Part shown: positions 1-5,643 of the stretch, one piece after another | Position numbering within the stretch: the stretch's first letter is position 1 | How the letters are laid out: each line of letters starts with the position of its first letter | NCBI GenBank assembly: GCA_030539135.1 | Contig: JAUNSQ010000083.1 | Coordinates: 1-6,776, forward strand | DNA length: 6,776 nucleotides | Source of the DNA: Synergistaceae bacterium | GTDB lineage: Bacteria > Synergistota > Synergistia > Synergistales > Synergistaceae | Reading direction: 5' to 3' | Program-made: the position numbers and the translations under genes | Notes under the pieces: generated by a model | Told to the model about the DNA's origin: nothing | Databases searched by the model: none | What the model saw: the letters and a program-made list of their open reading frames with translations, nothing else

Positions 1-1470
1 TATTAGGTGGCTGGCCTTCCTCATTCTCAGATAAGGTTCGTCGTCGTGCGACACGCACAGCGCCGCGAGTGGCCCCGACGTGCCAAGGTCGAGTATGCTC
101 TTTATGAACGCGCGTTTCTGAAGGTGCCCCTTCGCCGCGAGCTCCATCTCCTCGTCGATGATGTCGAACAGCGCGTCTTCGCTGCCGTTCGCCTTGTACG
201 CGGCGCGCGGCAGGTTGAGCGTAATGTTCTGGAGCGCGCAGTAGCGCATCTTCCACGGATGCTTGGCCTCGTTAAGATCCTCCGGCGTCAGCTCAAAGGA
301 GAGGCGGCAGCATTCGGAGAGTTTCGCGACTCCGCCGCGGTCGAACACGTAGTATGTGTTGCCCTTCTCGGAAGCGAGCTTGCAGGAGAGGTCGAGCATC
401 TCCTCCCAGCCGTCCTCTTTGAAGAAGTAATCCGTGATATGGAGCAGCGGCTTCGGGAAGAAGAAAGGCTGACCTCTGCTGTCGCCGTTCATGTAGACGT
501 CGAATAGGGCCTTGAGGAAGAGTTTCGACTCCTTGTCGTACTCCGCGTATGTCTTGCCCGTGAACTTGCCTCCCGGCCCTATCGCAGGGACGTCGCGGAA
601 GTGGTTCGGTATCTCGTAGTAGAGGTTGATGTCGGTGAAGGCCACCTGACCGCCGCGTCCGCCGGCGAGCTGGTTGAACTCGAATATGAGCTGCTGCGCG
701 AGCTGCTTGTACTGGTCGTAGGTCCAGCCGACAGTGTATGGCGCGAAGTACATATTTATAGCATCCCAGCCGATTGCGCCCGCAAAATGGTTCTGCAGAA
801 CTGACGTCATCTTGAGCATGTGGGCGAGCAGCACGTCTGCGTGCTTCGCAGGAGCGGAGACGCTGGTTATCGACGGGATATTGAGCCCGTAGCGAGCGAC
901 ATACGCCACGCTCTGGCCGGAACAATACGGCCTGTTGACCATGCCGAGGTCGTGGAGGTGGATATCGCCCTTGAGGTGAGCCTCGGCCACGTCCTTCGAG
1001 AACACCTTCGTGAGCGCGTACTCCTTGAGCACCATCTCCGCGATGGAGAGGTTTATCGACTCTGGGTTGTGGCTCGTGTTGCTGTTCTCTTTATTTTTTG
1101 TGAGTATCATCTTCTCTAGGTCATGGACAGGGAGGCCGATGCGGCTGTGGTCGGCGAGCTTGGCGTCGAGTCCGCGCTGGAACAGCTTGACGTTGACCAT
1201 TTCGCGTATGAGCGTCGTCGTGACATGGCTGCGCTCATACTTGAGCAGCTCTTCTTCGACCTCGAGGGCTATGCCCTCCGCAGTCGTCGGGTCAAGCCCC
1301 GCCTCTATGATGAGCGCGTCGCGTATCCTGCTCGCGTCCCAAGGGGAACTCTCCTCTTGGGCGAGAGCGTCGACCATCAAGGCAAGGTCGGTGGATTCTC
1401 CGGCGTTCTCAAATAGGTGAGCCTGCTTTCCAAAGAAGGATTCAGTCTCTTTCATGGTCTGGTCTTGCAT
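1..1470 (-). CDS. nrdD: Anaerobic (class III) ribonucleoside-triphosphate reductase, N-terminal 490 residues, runs off the left edge
   Basis: NrdD makes deoxyribonucleotides from ribonucleoside triphosphates without oxygen, using a glycyl radical installed by the activase NrdG. The frame is open from position 1470 to the window edge. Visible landmarks are HLHD at residues 171-174 followed by PYCSG with C183, GGRGGQ and the following strand, SECCRLSF with C387/C388 (the expected radical-loop cysteine region), and ITLNLPR ending at R422. These match the order in known NrdD proteins. The C-terminal zinc cysteines and glycyl-radical loop lie outside the window. The start at 1470 (ATGCAAGACCAG) is preferred because AGGAGG lies 9 nt upstream; a second in-frame ATG at 1455 has no comparable site. 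The gene starts inside the last 29 nt of nrdR, which points to coupled expression. The N-terminal about 110 residues resemble an ATP cone but lack the usual KRDG turn. Family assignment is firm; the redox-partner subclass is undecided. Confidence 0.95.
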   Translation of the reverse strand, partial: MQDQTMKETESFFGKQAHLFENAGESTDLALMVDALAQEESSPWDASRIRDALIIEAGLDPTTAEGIALEVEEELLKYERSHVTTTLIREMVNVKLFQRGLDAKLADHSRIGLPVHDLEKMILTKNKENSNTSHNPESINLSIAEMVLKEYALTKVFSKDVAEAHLKGDIHLHDLGMVNRPYCSGQSVAYVARYGLNIPSITSVSAPAKHADVLLAHMLKMTSVLQNHFAGAIGWDAINMYFAPYTVGWTYDQYKQLAQQLIFEFNQLAGGRGGQVAFTDINLYYEIPNHFRDVPAIGPGGKFTGKTYAEYDKESKLFLKALFDVYMNGDSRGQPFFFPKPLLHITDYFFKEDGWEEMLDLSCKLASEKGNTYYVFDRGGVAKLSECCRLSFELTPEDLNEAKHPWKMRYCALQNITLNLPRAAYKANGSEDALFDIIDEEMELAAKGHLQKRAFIKSILDLGTSGPLAALCVSHDDEPYLRMRKASHLI

Positions 1471-1939
1471 TGCGGTGTGCCTCCTTGTCGTCTAGTAGCT
1501 TTGTGATTTCTTGAGTGAAACTTGAAAGGTCCGTAAATTCCCTGTAAACCGAAGCAAATCGCACGTATGCGACTTTGTTTATCTTCTTTAGTTCGTCTGA
1601 GGCGTAGTCTCCGATGGAGGACGCCATAACTTCGCCCTGACCTGTGGCGCGTAGGCGGTCTTCGATGTGGGCGACGGCCTCTTCGATCCGTTCGAGCGAT
1701 ACTGGCAGCTTTTCGCAGGCCCTCTGTATGCCCTTCGTCAACTTCGCGCGGTCGAACGCCTCGCGGCTGCCGTCCTTCTTAGCGACCCAGAGGAATGTCT
1801 TTTCCTCAAGCCTTTCGTATGTCGTGAAACGGCTCTGACATTCGGGGCATTCGCGCCTGCGGCGGTTCACCCTTCCCTCGTCGGAGCTTCTAGTCTCTAT
1901 TACCCTTGTCTCTGCGGCGCCGCAAACGGGACAACGCAT
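1442..1939 (-). CDS. nrdR: Transcriptional repressor NrdR of ribonucleotide reductase genes
   Basis: NrdR senses ATP/dATP through an ATP-cone domain and represses ribonucleotide reductase operons at paired NrdR boxes. The 165-residue product has the usual family length. It begins MRCPVCG and has a four-cysteine zinc ribbon (C3, C6, C31, C34) with an arginine-rich stretch (R26-R29) between the cysteine pairs. An ATP cone follows at about residues 49-139, with the KKDG turn at 54-57 and REAFDRAKL next to it. The ATG at 1939 is chosen over the in-frame GTG at 1945: GGAGG sits 7 nt before the ATG but only 1 nt before the GTG, and family members start at MRCP. The gene overlaps nrdD by 29 nt in another frame, so repressor and target share a transcript. 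Two NrdR boxes lie in its own promoter, implying autoregulation. Confidence 0.96.
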   Translation of the reverse strand: MRCPVCGAAETRVIETRSSDEGRVNRRRRECPECQSRFTTYERLEEKTFLWVAKKDGSREAFDRAKLTKGIQRACEKLPVSLERIEEAVAHIEDRLRATGQGEVMASSIGDYASDELKKINKVAYVRFASVYREFTDLSSFTQEITKLLDDKEAHRNARPDHERD

Positions 1940-1952
1940 TGGCACACCTCCA

Positions 1953-1968
1953 ACACTATATCTAAGAT
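1953..1968 (-). promoter_or_regulatory. NrdR box 2 (downstream of the -10)
   Basis: The plus-strand 16-mer ACACTATATCTAAGAT keeps the left half of the NrdR-box consensus and diverges in the right half. Its start lies 31 bp from that of the stronger box, leaving a 15-bp spacer, which is the helical-turn spacing typical of paired NrdR sites. It falls around the expected transcription start and 13 nt before the nrdR ATG. Confidence 0.7.
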
Positions 1969-1977
1969 ATACCGGTG

Positions 1978-1983
1978 ATTATA
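1978..1983 (-). promoter_or_regulatory. Probable -10 element of the nrdR-nrdD promoter
   Basis: On the minus strand this is a perfect TATAAT, about 39 nt before the nrdR start codon. It sits exactly between the two NrdR boxes. The hexamer 17 nt upstream (TAGCGT, 2001-2006) is a poor -35, so the -35 assignment is open. Repressor bound at both boxes would cover the spacer and the transcription start. Confidence 0.6.
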
Positions 1984-1999
1984 ACACTATATGTAGTGA
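1984..1999 (-). promoter_or_regulatory. NrdR box 1 (upstream of the -10)
   Basis: The plus-strand 16-mer ACACTATATGTAGTGA agrees with the known near-palindromic NrdR-box consensus (acaCwAtATaTwGtgt) at 14 of 16 positions by my comparison. It lies directly upstream of the TATAAT in the spacer region, a position where binding would block RNA polymerase. Confidence 0.85.
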
Positions 2000-2027
2000 C
2001 ACGCTACATATAAAAATTACTTTTGAC

Positions 2028-2057
2028 AAAAAGAAAAACGGAGCTTTTTGGCTCCGT
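2028..2057 (-). terminator. Rho-independent terminator after the class V aminotransferase gene
   Basis: On the minus strand a 7-bp perfect stem (ACGGAGC paired with GCTCCGT, arms 2051-2057 and 2038-2044) encloses a 6-nt loop and is followed by TTTTTCTTTTT-like sequence. It lies about 30 nt past the aminotransferase stop codon. It separates that gene from the nrdR promoter just downstream. Confidence 0.9.
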
Positions 2058-2088
2058 CTCATGTCATGATCAAGATTTGCGGTGGCCG

Positions 2089-3180
2089 CTATTTGGCGCG
2101 GCTATTCAACGTATCTTCCAGCGCGTCCATCCCTTTTTCGACAAGCTCCATCCTCGCCTGATTTCCCATGTGTCCAATGCGGAACACCTTTCCAGCTAAG
2201 AGGCCATAACTGCCGCCGACCCCAACTCCACGCTTGCGAAGCGCGCCGTCGAGCTCCGGCCATGTCCATCCGCGCGGGACTTTCAGCGCAGTGACCGTCG
2301 GCGAGGCGAGCTCTTTGCTCTTCGCGTAAAGCTCAAGGCCCATCGTTTTCGCGCGACTTCGGCAGTATGCCGCGACCTCCCTATGACGCGCAAAGGAATT
2401 CTCAAGCCCCTCGGCGAGCAGGTCTTTCAGCGCGAGGTTCAGCGCCGCGTTGCCATGCCAGTTATGGGTGCATGGCATATACCTGTCGGCCACCGCGCTG
2501 CGCCACGGGAGTATCGCGTCATAGCCCTGATACCCCGCGCGCTCGGCGGCCGCCCACGCCCTGTCGCTGACTGTGAGCATAGAGAGGTCGGGCAGCAGGG
2601 AGAGGCACTTCTGGCTTCCAAGGAGCCCCAAGTCTATCCCCCATTCATCGACCCTCACGTCGGCCCCGCCGCCGCTGGCGACAAAGTCCACGCAGAAAAG
2701 CGCTCCGCTCTCGCGGACCATCGGCGCTATGTCCTCGATTGGATTGAGCAAGCCGCTCGGCGTCTCACAGTGCACCGCTGTAACGAGGAAAGGCTTGTAT
2801 GACGCGAGCTTACGGCGCAGCGCGTCAGAGTCGATAAACTCTCCGTCGGGGGCCTCCGTGACCTCCGCCTCCGCGCCGACCGCGCGCGCCATATCGGCGA
2901 ACCCGCGCCCAAAGATGCCGTTTGAGAGGACGAGGGCTCTGTCGCCTGGCTTTAGCACGCTTTTGACAGCGCCCCAGAGTACGAGCATCCCCTCGCCGGA
3001 CTGTATCGTAACGTCGTTCTTCGTCTTCAGGACTTCCTGAAGCAGCTTCTGGTTTTCAACGAGAAGGCCGAAAAAATCATCCTCTAGGTCCGAGCTTCCG
3101 AAGTCTGTCAGGTAAGCCTCACGATATTTCTGCGGGACAGAGACCGGCCCCGGCACGAGCGGTATTTTGTATGTCTGCAT
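2089..3180 (-). CDS. Class V pyridoxal-phosphate aminotransferase (alanine-glyoxylate / serine-pyruvate type)
   Basis: This 363-residue protein is a complete fold-type I PLP enzyme of the class V aminotransferase family, which moves amino groups between small amino acids such as alanine or serine and glyoxylate or pyruvate. Landmarks are the PGPVSVP start (residues 10-16), a cofactor phosphate loop SGEGM (61-65), the ETPSGLLNP stretch (139-147), the aspartate expected to contact the pyridine nitrogen in FCVDFVAS (D165), the Schiff-base lysine in GSQKCLS (K191), and the C-terminal substrate-carboxylate motif FRIGHMG (R334). Length is normal and nothing is missing. GGAGG lies 8 nt before the ATG. 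It follows yqeY on the same strand after a hairpin. I see no convincing promoter of its own, so read-through from the rpsU operon is possible. The exact substrates cannot be read from sequence; ureidoglycine-glyoxylate or phosphonate transaminase activity are alternatives within the family. Confidence 0.93.
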   Translation of the reverse strand: MQTYKIPLVPGPVSVPQKYREAYLTDFGSSDLEDDFFGLLVENQKLLQEVLKTKNDVTIQSGEGMLVLWGAVKSVLKPGDRALVLSNGIFGRGFADMARAVGAEAEVTEAPDGEFIDSDALRRKLASYKPFLVTAVHCETPSGLLNPIEDIAPMVRESGALFCVDFVASGGGADVRVDEWGIDLGLLGSQKCLSLLPDLSMLTVSDRAWAAAERAGYQGYDAILPWRSAVADRYMPCTHNWHGNAALNLALKDLLAEGLENSFARHREVAAYCRSRAKTMGLELYAKSKELASPTVTALKVPRGWTWPELDGALRKRGVGVGGSYGLLAGKVFRIGHMGNQARMELVEKGMDALEDTLNSRAK

Positions 3181-3204
3181 GTCGCATCCCTCCGTTACCG
3201 GATA

Positions 3205-3234
3205 CTAAAAGCGCCGGACGTCTGCCCGGCGCTT
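3205..3234 (-). terminator. Hairpin after yqeY, probable terminator or attenuator
   Basis: On the minus strand a 9-bp stem (AAGCGCCGG paired with CCGGCGCTT, arms 3226-3234 and 3209-3217) with an 8-nt loop runs into only four T residues, two of them within the stem. It lies between the yqeY stop (3261) and the aminotransferase ribosome site. The short T run suggests incomplete termination, which would let some transcripts continue. Confidence 0.7.
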
Positions 3235-3260
3235 CGATAAGATAAAAATTTGTCAATCAA

Positions 3261-3722
3261 CTAGGCTAGTGATGAAAGATATTTCTGAACGGCCGCCTTG
3301 ACTCTGTTGCCATCGGCAAGGCCATTCGCGGCTGCCATAGCCTTCCCCATCATCTTGCCCATATCCTTCATGCCTGTCGCCCCGACCTGAACCGCCGCGT
3401 CAGCCACGATCTTCGCAAGGTCTTCGTCGCTCATCTGAGCTGGAAGATACACTTCGAGGAACTTAGTCTCCGCAAGCTCGGAGGCGGCGCGGTCGTCGGC
3501 TCCGCCGGCCTTGTACATCTCGGCGGCTTCCTTGCGCTGTTTGATAAGCCTGCGCACCAGAACAAGGACGTCCTCGTCGGTAAACTCGGCGTCTTTGCCC
3601 TTTTCTACCTGCGCAAGCTGGACAGCCGCCTTCAGCATACGAAGCACAGAGAGTTTCATTTCCTCTCTGCCCTTCATAGCCGCGACCATATCACTTTGAA
3701 TTTGCTGCAAAAGACTGGACAT
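3261..3722 (-). CDS. yqeY: GatB/YqeY family protein
   Basis: The 153-residue product is full length for the GatB/YqeY family, a small all-helical protein related to the tRNA-binding tail of the GatB subunit of Asp/Glu-tRNA amidotransferase. Its own biochemical role is not established. Recognisable stretches are the N-terminal helix ending in KLSVLRMLKAA (about residues 23-33), RRLIKQRKEAAEMY (57-70), LEVYLPAQMS (about 89-98), and the C-terminal MGKMMGKAM followed by DGNRVKAAVQKYL, which carry the usual family ending. The start codon lies 2 nt after the rpsU stop. The nearest purine-rich site (GGAG) is about 15 nt upstream and inside rpsU, so translation is probably coupled to rpsU. The rpsU-yqeY pairing is common in bacteria and supports the call. 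Confidence 0.93.
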   Translation of the reverse strand: MSSLLQQIQSDMVAAMKGREEMKLSVLRMLKAAVQLAQVEKGKDAEFTDEDVLVLVRRLIKQRKEAAEMYKAGGADDRAASELAETKFLEVYLPAQMSDEDLAKIVADAAVQVGATGMKDMGKMMGKAMAAANGLADGNRVKAAVQKYLSSLA

Positions 3723-3724
3723 AA

Positions 3725-3913
3725 CTAATAATCAGCTCTCCTGCCCTTGTTGCGGGCCATCTCGGCCTTCTTGCGTTTCTTGATTTCACTGGGTTTTTCG
3801 TAATGTTCATGCTTCTTTGCTTCGCGAAGCACGCCCACCTTTCGAATTTCGCGCTTAAAGCGTTTAAGAGCGTCTTCGATCGACTCGTTTTCACGTCTCG
3901 TTACGGTGGTCAT
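3725..3913 (-). CDS. rpsU: 30S ribosomal protein S21
   Basis: The 62-residue, strongly basic protein matches S21, a small-subunit protein near the mRNA exit site that helps translation initiation. The order of motifs is typical: ENESIEDALKRFKRE (residues 8-22), VGVLREAKKHEHYEKPSE (26-43), then a lysine/arginine-rich tail (KKRKKAEMARNK). The length is in the usual range. The ribosome site is a run of seven G (plus-strand C at 3921-3927) that ends 7 nt before the ATG. rpsU heads a leftward operon with yqeY 2 nt downstream. A promoter candidate lies about 70 nt upstream. Confidence 0.97.
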   Translation of the reverse strand: MTTVTRRENESIEDALKRFKREIRKVGVLREAKKHEHYEKPSEIKKRKKAEMARNKGRRADY

Positions 3914-3985
3914 CTACATTCCCCCCCTTCTAGCCACTTACAAAAAGAAAAAGACCAATGTGCAAGCGGGGATAAACACCTGGTT

Positions 3986-4014
3986 ATTGTATCGTACTAT
4001 CTCACTTGGCACAA
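3986..4014 (-). promoter_or_regulatory. Candidate promoter of the rpsU-yqeY operon
   Basis: On the minus strand TTGTGC (4009-4014) and TACAAT (3986-3991) are separated by 17 nt. The -10 matches consensus at five of six positions; the -35 matches only in its TTG. The implied 5' leader of rpsU is about 65 nt. Confidence 0.5.
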
Positions 4015-4031
4015 GTCGGAAAAGCAAAATT

Positions 4032-4046
4032 CGAAAATAATTTTCA
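4032..4046. promoter_or_regulatory. Odd palindrome, possible operator in the divergent intergenic region
   Basis: GAAAATAATTTTC (4033-4045) is a perfect 13-bp palindrome about one base. With one flanking base on each side it agrees at 11 of 14 informative positions with the Fur-family 7-1-7 pattern TGATAATnATTATCA. It lies between the two divergent promoter candidates and overlaps neither. AT-rich intergenic sequence produces such palindromes by chance, so this is only a candidate. Confidence 0.25.
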
Positions 4047-4082
4047 TATACGCTAACCTGACGCAGATGTATGATATATATT

Positions 4083-4112
4083 TTATCAATGAACGAGAAA
4101 GTATTATATAAT
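4083..4112 (+). promoter_or_regulatory. Candidate promoter of the unknown anchored protein gene
   Basis: TTATCA (4083-4088) and a perfect TATAAT (4107-4112) are 18 nt apart, about 40 nt before the ATG at 4152. The -10 lies in the perfect palindrome ATTATATAAT (4103-4112), so it also reads as TATAAT on the other strand. The rest of the 3914-4151 gap holds the rpsU promoter candidate and the 4032 palindrome; I see nothing else in it. Confidence 0.5.
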
Positions 4113-4151
4113 CATTAGGGCAGATACGCTCGACGGGAGGGGGGGTACGCT

Positions 4152-5003
4152 ATGTTTTGGATATGCGCCGTAGTGTTAATCTTTTTATTGATTGCTGTTT
4201 GTATGCCAAATAAAAATTCAATGCTTAAAGACGAACAGGGCCCAAAACTCGAACCCACAGACGTTAAGGAATCGGACTTTCTAAGCGCATCGTCGGACAA
4301 GCTCAAAAGCGCCGGCGTTACTTCAAGCAAAACTCTGAACGCCAAAGAGATGTCTTTTGTTACAGGAGGGGTATATCTCGATGAGCCCGACCATCTTTTC
4401 ATCATAGTAAATAACCCGCTTAAGATATCAATGGGCAAAGAAAGGAAACCTTGCAAAATCCTCCACGATCTAACCTTCATATATCTCAACAACATCATCG
4501 GCTACGACGTTATTGAAGACAACAAGACTACCATGCACGGCGACACGATAAGCTCGAGCGTTTCGAACACGTCGATAGGTTCGCCGCTTCCAAGGCCGAC
4601 TTGGGGAGGAGATCTTATATTCAACGAACCGACGTGGAACACTACCACGACCGCGAGCACAAACGTCAGCGTCAATCAGACATGCAGAGAACTCAAGATG
4701 GTCATCTATGTTGACGACATCGACTGGCCGCAGGTAACGCTAAACTTCCTGCCTTGCGCGGTCAGGAGAGACAGTGAAGCTTATAAGATAATCAAAGGTC
4801 AGCTTCAGGAATTTGTCGCCGTCATGAAATACCTCGAACACCATATCCGCCTTGGAGACTACGGCACGGATAAACGAAAGACCCGCATAATGTCCGTCAA
4901 ATTCCGCGGCAACAAAATGCTGTGGATCGACAGCGCCAACAACGACCCCAACTTTAAAGAAAAACTTGAAAGCTACAGGGCAAGCGATAAGATAAATATT
5001 TGA
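4152..5003 (+). CDS. Membrane-anchored protein of unknown function
   Basis: I do not recognise this 283-residue protein with confidence. Residues 3-18 form one hydrophobic segment. It ends IAVC, but the residue before the cysteine is Val rather than Gly/Ala/Ser, so an uncleaved anchor is more likely than a lipoprotein. A charged linker follows (about 20-65). Residues 85-226 form the main domain: a strand-rich part ending GYDVIEDN (117-124), a Ser/Thr/Asn-rich loop (about 127-177), then LKMVIYVDDIDWPQVTLNFL (181-200) and a segment with SEAYKIIKGQLQEF. That order resembles a domain found in many SHOCT-type bacterial proteins, in which the two halves usually flank a Gly-rich segment; this is from memory and tentative. 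The basic tail (about 233-283) has no recognised motif. The ribosome site is GGGAGGGGGGG ending 6 nt before the ATG. It is divergent from rpsU and convergent with fic, 21 nt apart, with no clear terminator between. Confidence 0.85.
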   Translation: MFWICAVVLIFLLIAVCMPNKNSMLKDEQGPKLEPTDVKESDFLSASSDKLKSAGVTSSKTLNAKEMSFVTGGVYLDEPDHLFIIVNNPLKISMGKERKPCKILHDLTFIYLNNIIGYDVIEDNKTTMHGDTISSSVSNTSIGSPLPRPTWGGDLIFNEPTWNTTTTASTNVSVNQTCRELKMVIYVDDIDWPQVTLNFLPCAVRRDSEAYKIIKGQLQEFVAVMKYLEHHIRLGDYGTDKRKTRIMSVKFRGNKMLWIDSANNDPNFKEKLESYRASDKINI

Positions 5004-5024
5004 TAGACTGGTCCTAGTGAAATT

Positions 5025-5639
5025 TTACCGTGAGCCGCTGAGGTCTTTCGTCCTGAATACGTTGTACCCTTCGTAATGGTAGCTGGCGTCGATGCCCTTC
5101 ATATAAACCTCACGGTCGTCGGTCTTATCGGTAAGCGCGCCTTTGAGTAACATCTTGATCTCAACGTCTTTGACTGGACTTCGCTCCATCGCGAGCAGAT
5201 AGTCCTCTTTACCCACGTGACTCCAATCGACCACACGTTTGATCTCTTTCTTTAGAATAGCGTCAAGCCAAATCCTCGCGCTGCGCCCGTTCCCCTCACG
5301 GAATGGATGCGCCGCGTTCATTTCCACATACTTCTCAATGATTTCATCAAAAGTAGACTGCGGCATCTCGTCAATGTTTTTCAGGGCAGAGTCAAGGTAC
5401 ATGACAGGAGCAAAACGAAATCCACCCTTTGCAATATTCACAGCGCGCACCTGCCCCGCAAAGTCATATATCTCGTCAAAAAGATACTTGTGGATTTCGG
5501 ATAAGCTGGCAAACGAACCAGACTCGTCGTTCCACAGCCCAGCATCATATAATTCGAGAGCCTTTACCTTGCTGATTTTCTCTTCCATGCGAGCAAGTTC
5601 GACAGAATCAGTTATTCCTAATTTATTCTCCAAAACCAT
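5025..5639 (-). CDS. fic: Class III Fic-domain protein adenylyltransferase with C-terminal self-inhibitory motif
   Basis: Fic enzymes usually transfer AMP from ATP to a hydroxyl side chain of a target protein. The 204-residue product carries the complete active-site motif HPFREGNGRSAR (residues 111-122), with catalytic H111, phosphate/metal-site E115 and the GNGR anion loop. FRFAPVMYLDSAL (74-86) corresponds to the target-docking flap. The whole chain closely follows the small Neisseria meningitidis Fic as I remember it, including DFAGQ, NIAKGGFRFA, KYVEMN.AHPF, MERSPV and the ending. Near the C-terminus SYHYEG (186-191) fits the inhibitory [S/T]xxxE[G/N] motif, so E190 should block ATP in the resting state. 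That makes it class III, which needs no separate antitoxin. GGGGTGA lies about 5 nt before the ATG. A 39-codon ORF ends 4 nt upstream. The cellular target cannot be read from sequence. Confidence 0.94.
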   Translation of the reverse strand: MVLENKLGITDSVELARMEEKISKVKALELYDAGLWNDESGSFASLSEIHKYLFDEIYDFAGQVRAVNIAKGGFRFAPVMYLDSALKNIDEMPQSTFDEIIEKYVEMNAAHPFREGNGRSARIWLDAILKKEIKRVVDWSHVGKEDYLLAMERSPVKDVEIKMLLKGALTDKTDDREVYMKGIDASYHYEGYNVFRTKDLSGSR

Positions 5640-5643
5640 ACTA

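Noticed and set aside
7..1420. Several long plus-strand and alternate minus-strand frames across nrdD
   Set aside because: They are shadows of the GC-rich nrdD gene; only the minus frame from 1470 gives recognisable NrdD motifs and a good ribosome site.
1943..1945. GTG as the start of nrdR
   Set aside because: The GGAGG site is only 1 nt before it, while the ATG at 1939 has 7-nt spacing and gives the family-typical MRCP start.
3251..3256. Perfect TTGACA on the minus strand between yqeY and the aminotransferase
   Set aside because: No -10 exists at 16-18 nt; the expected place falls in the GC-rich hairpin.
4149..4220. Lipoprotein signal in the anchored protein
   Set aside because: The cysteine at residue 17 is preceded by Val rather than a small residue, and the N-terminus has no positive charge before the hydrophobic stretch.
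4115..4498. 127-codon minus-strand frame opposite the anchored protein gene
   Set aside because: It has no ribosome site or protein-like motifs and lies fully opposite a gene with a good start, an N-terminal TM and a domain-like body.
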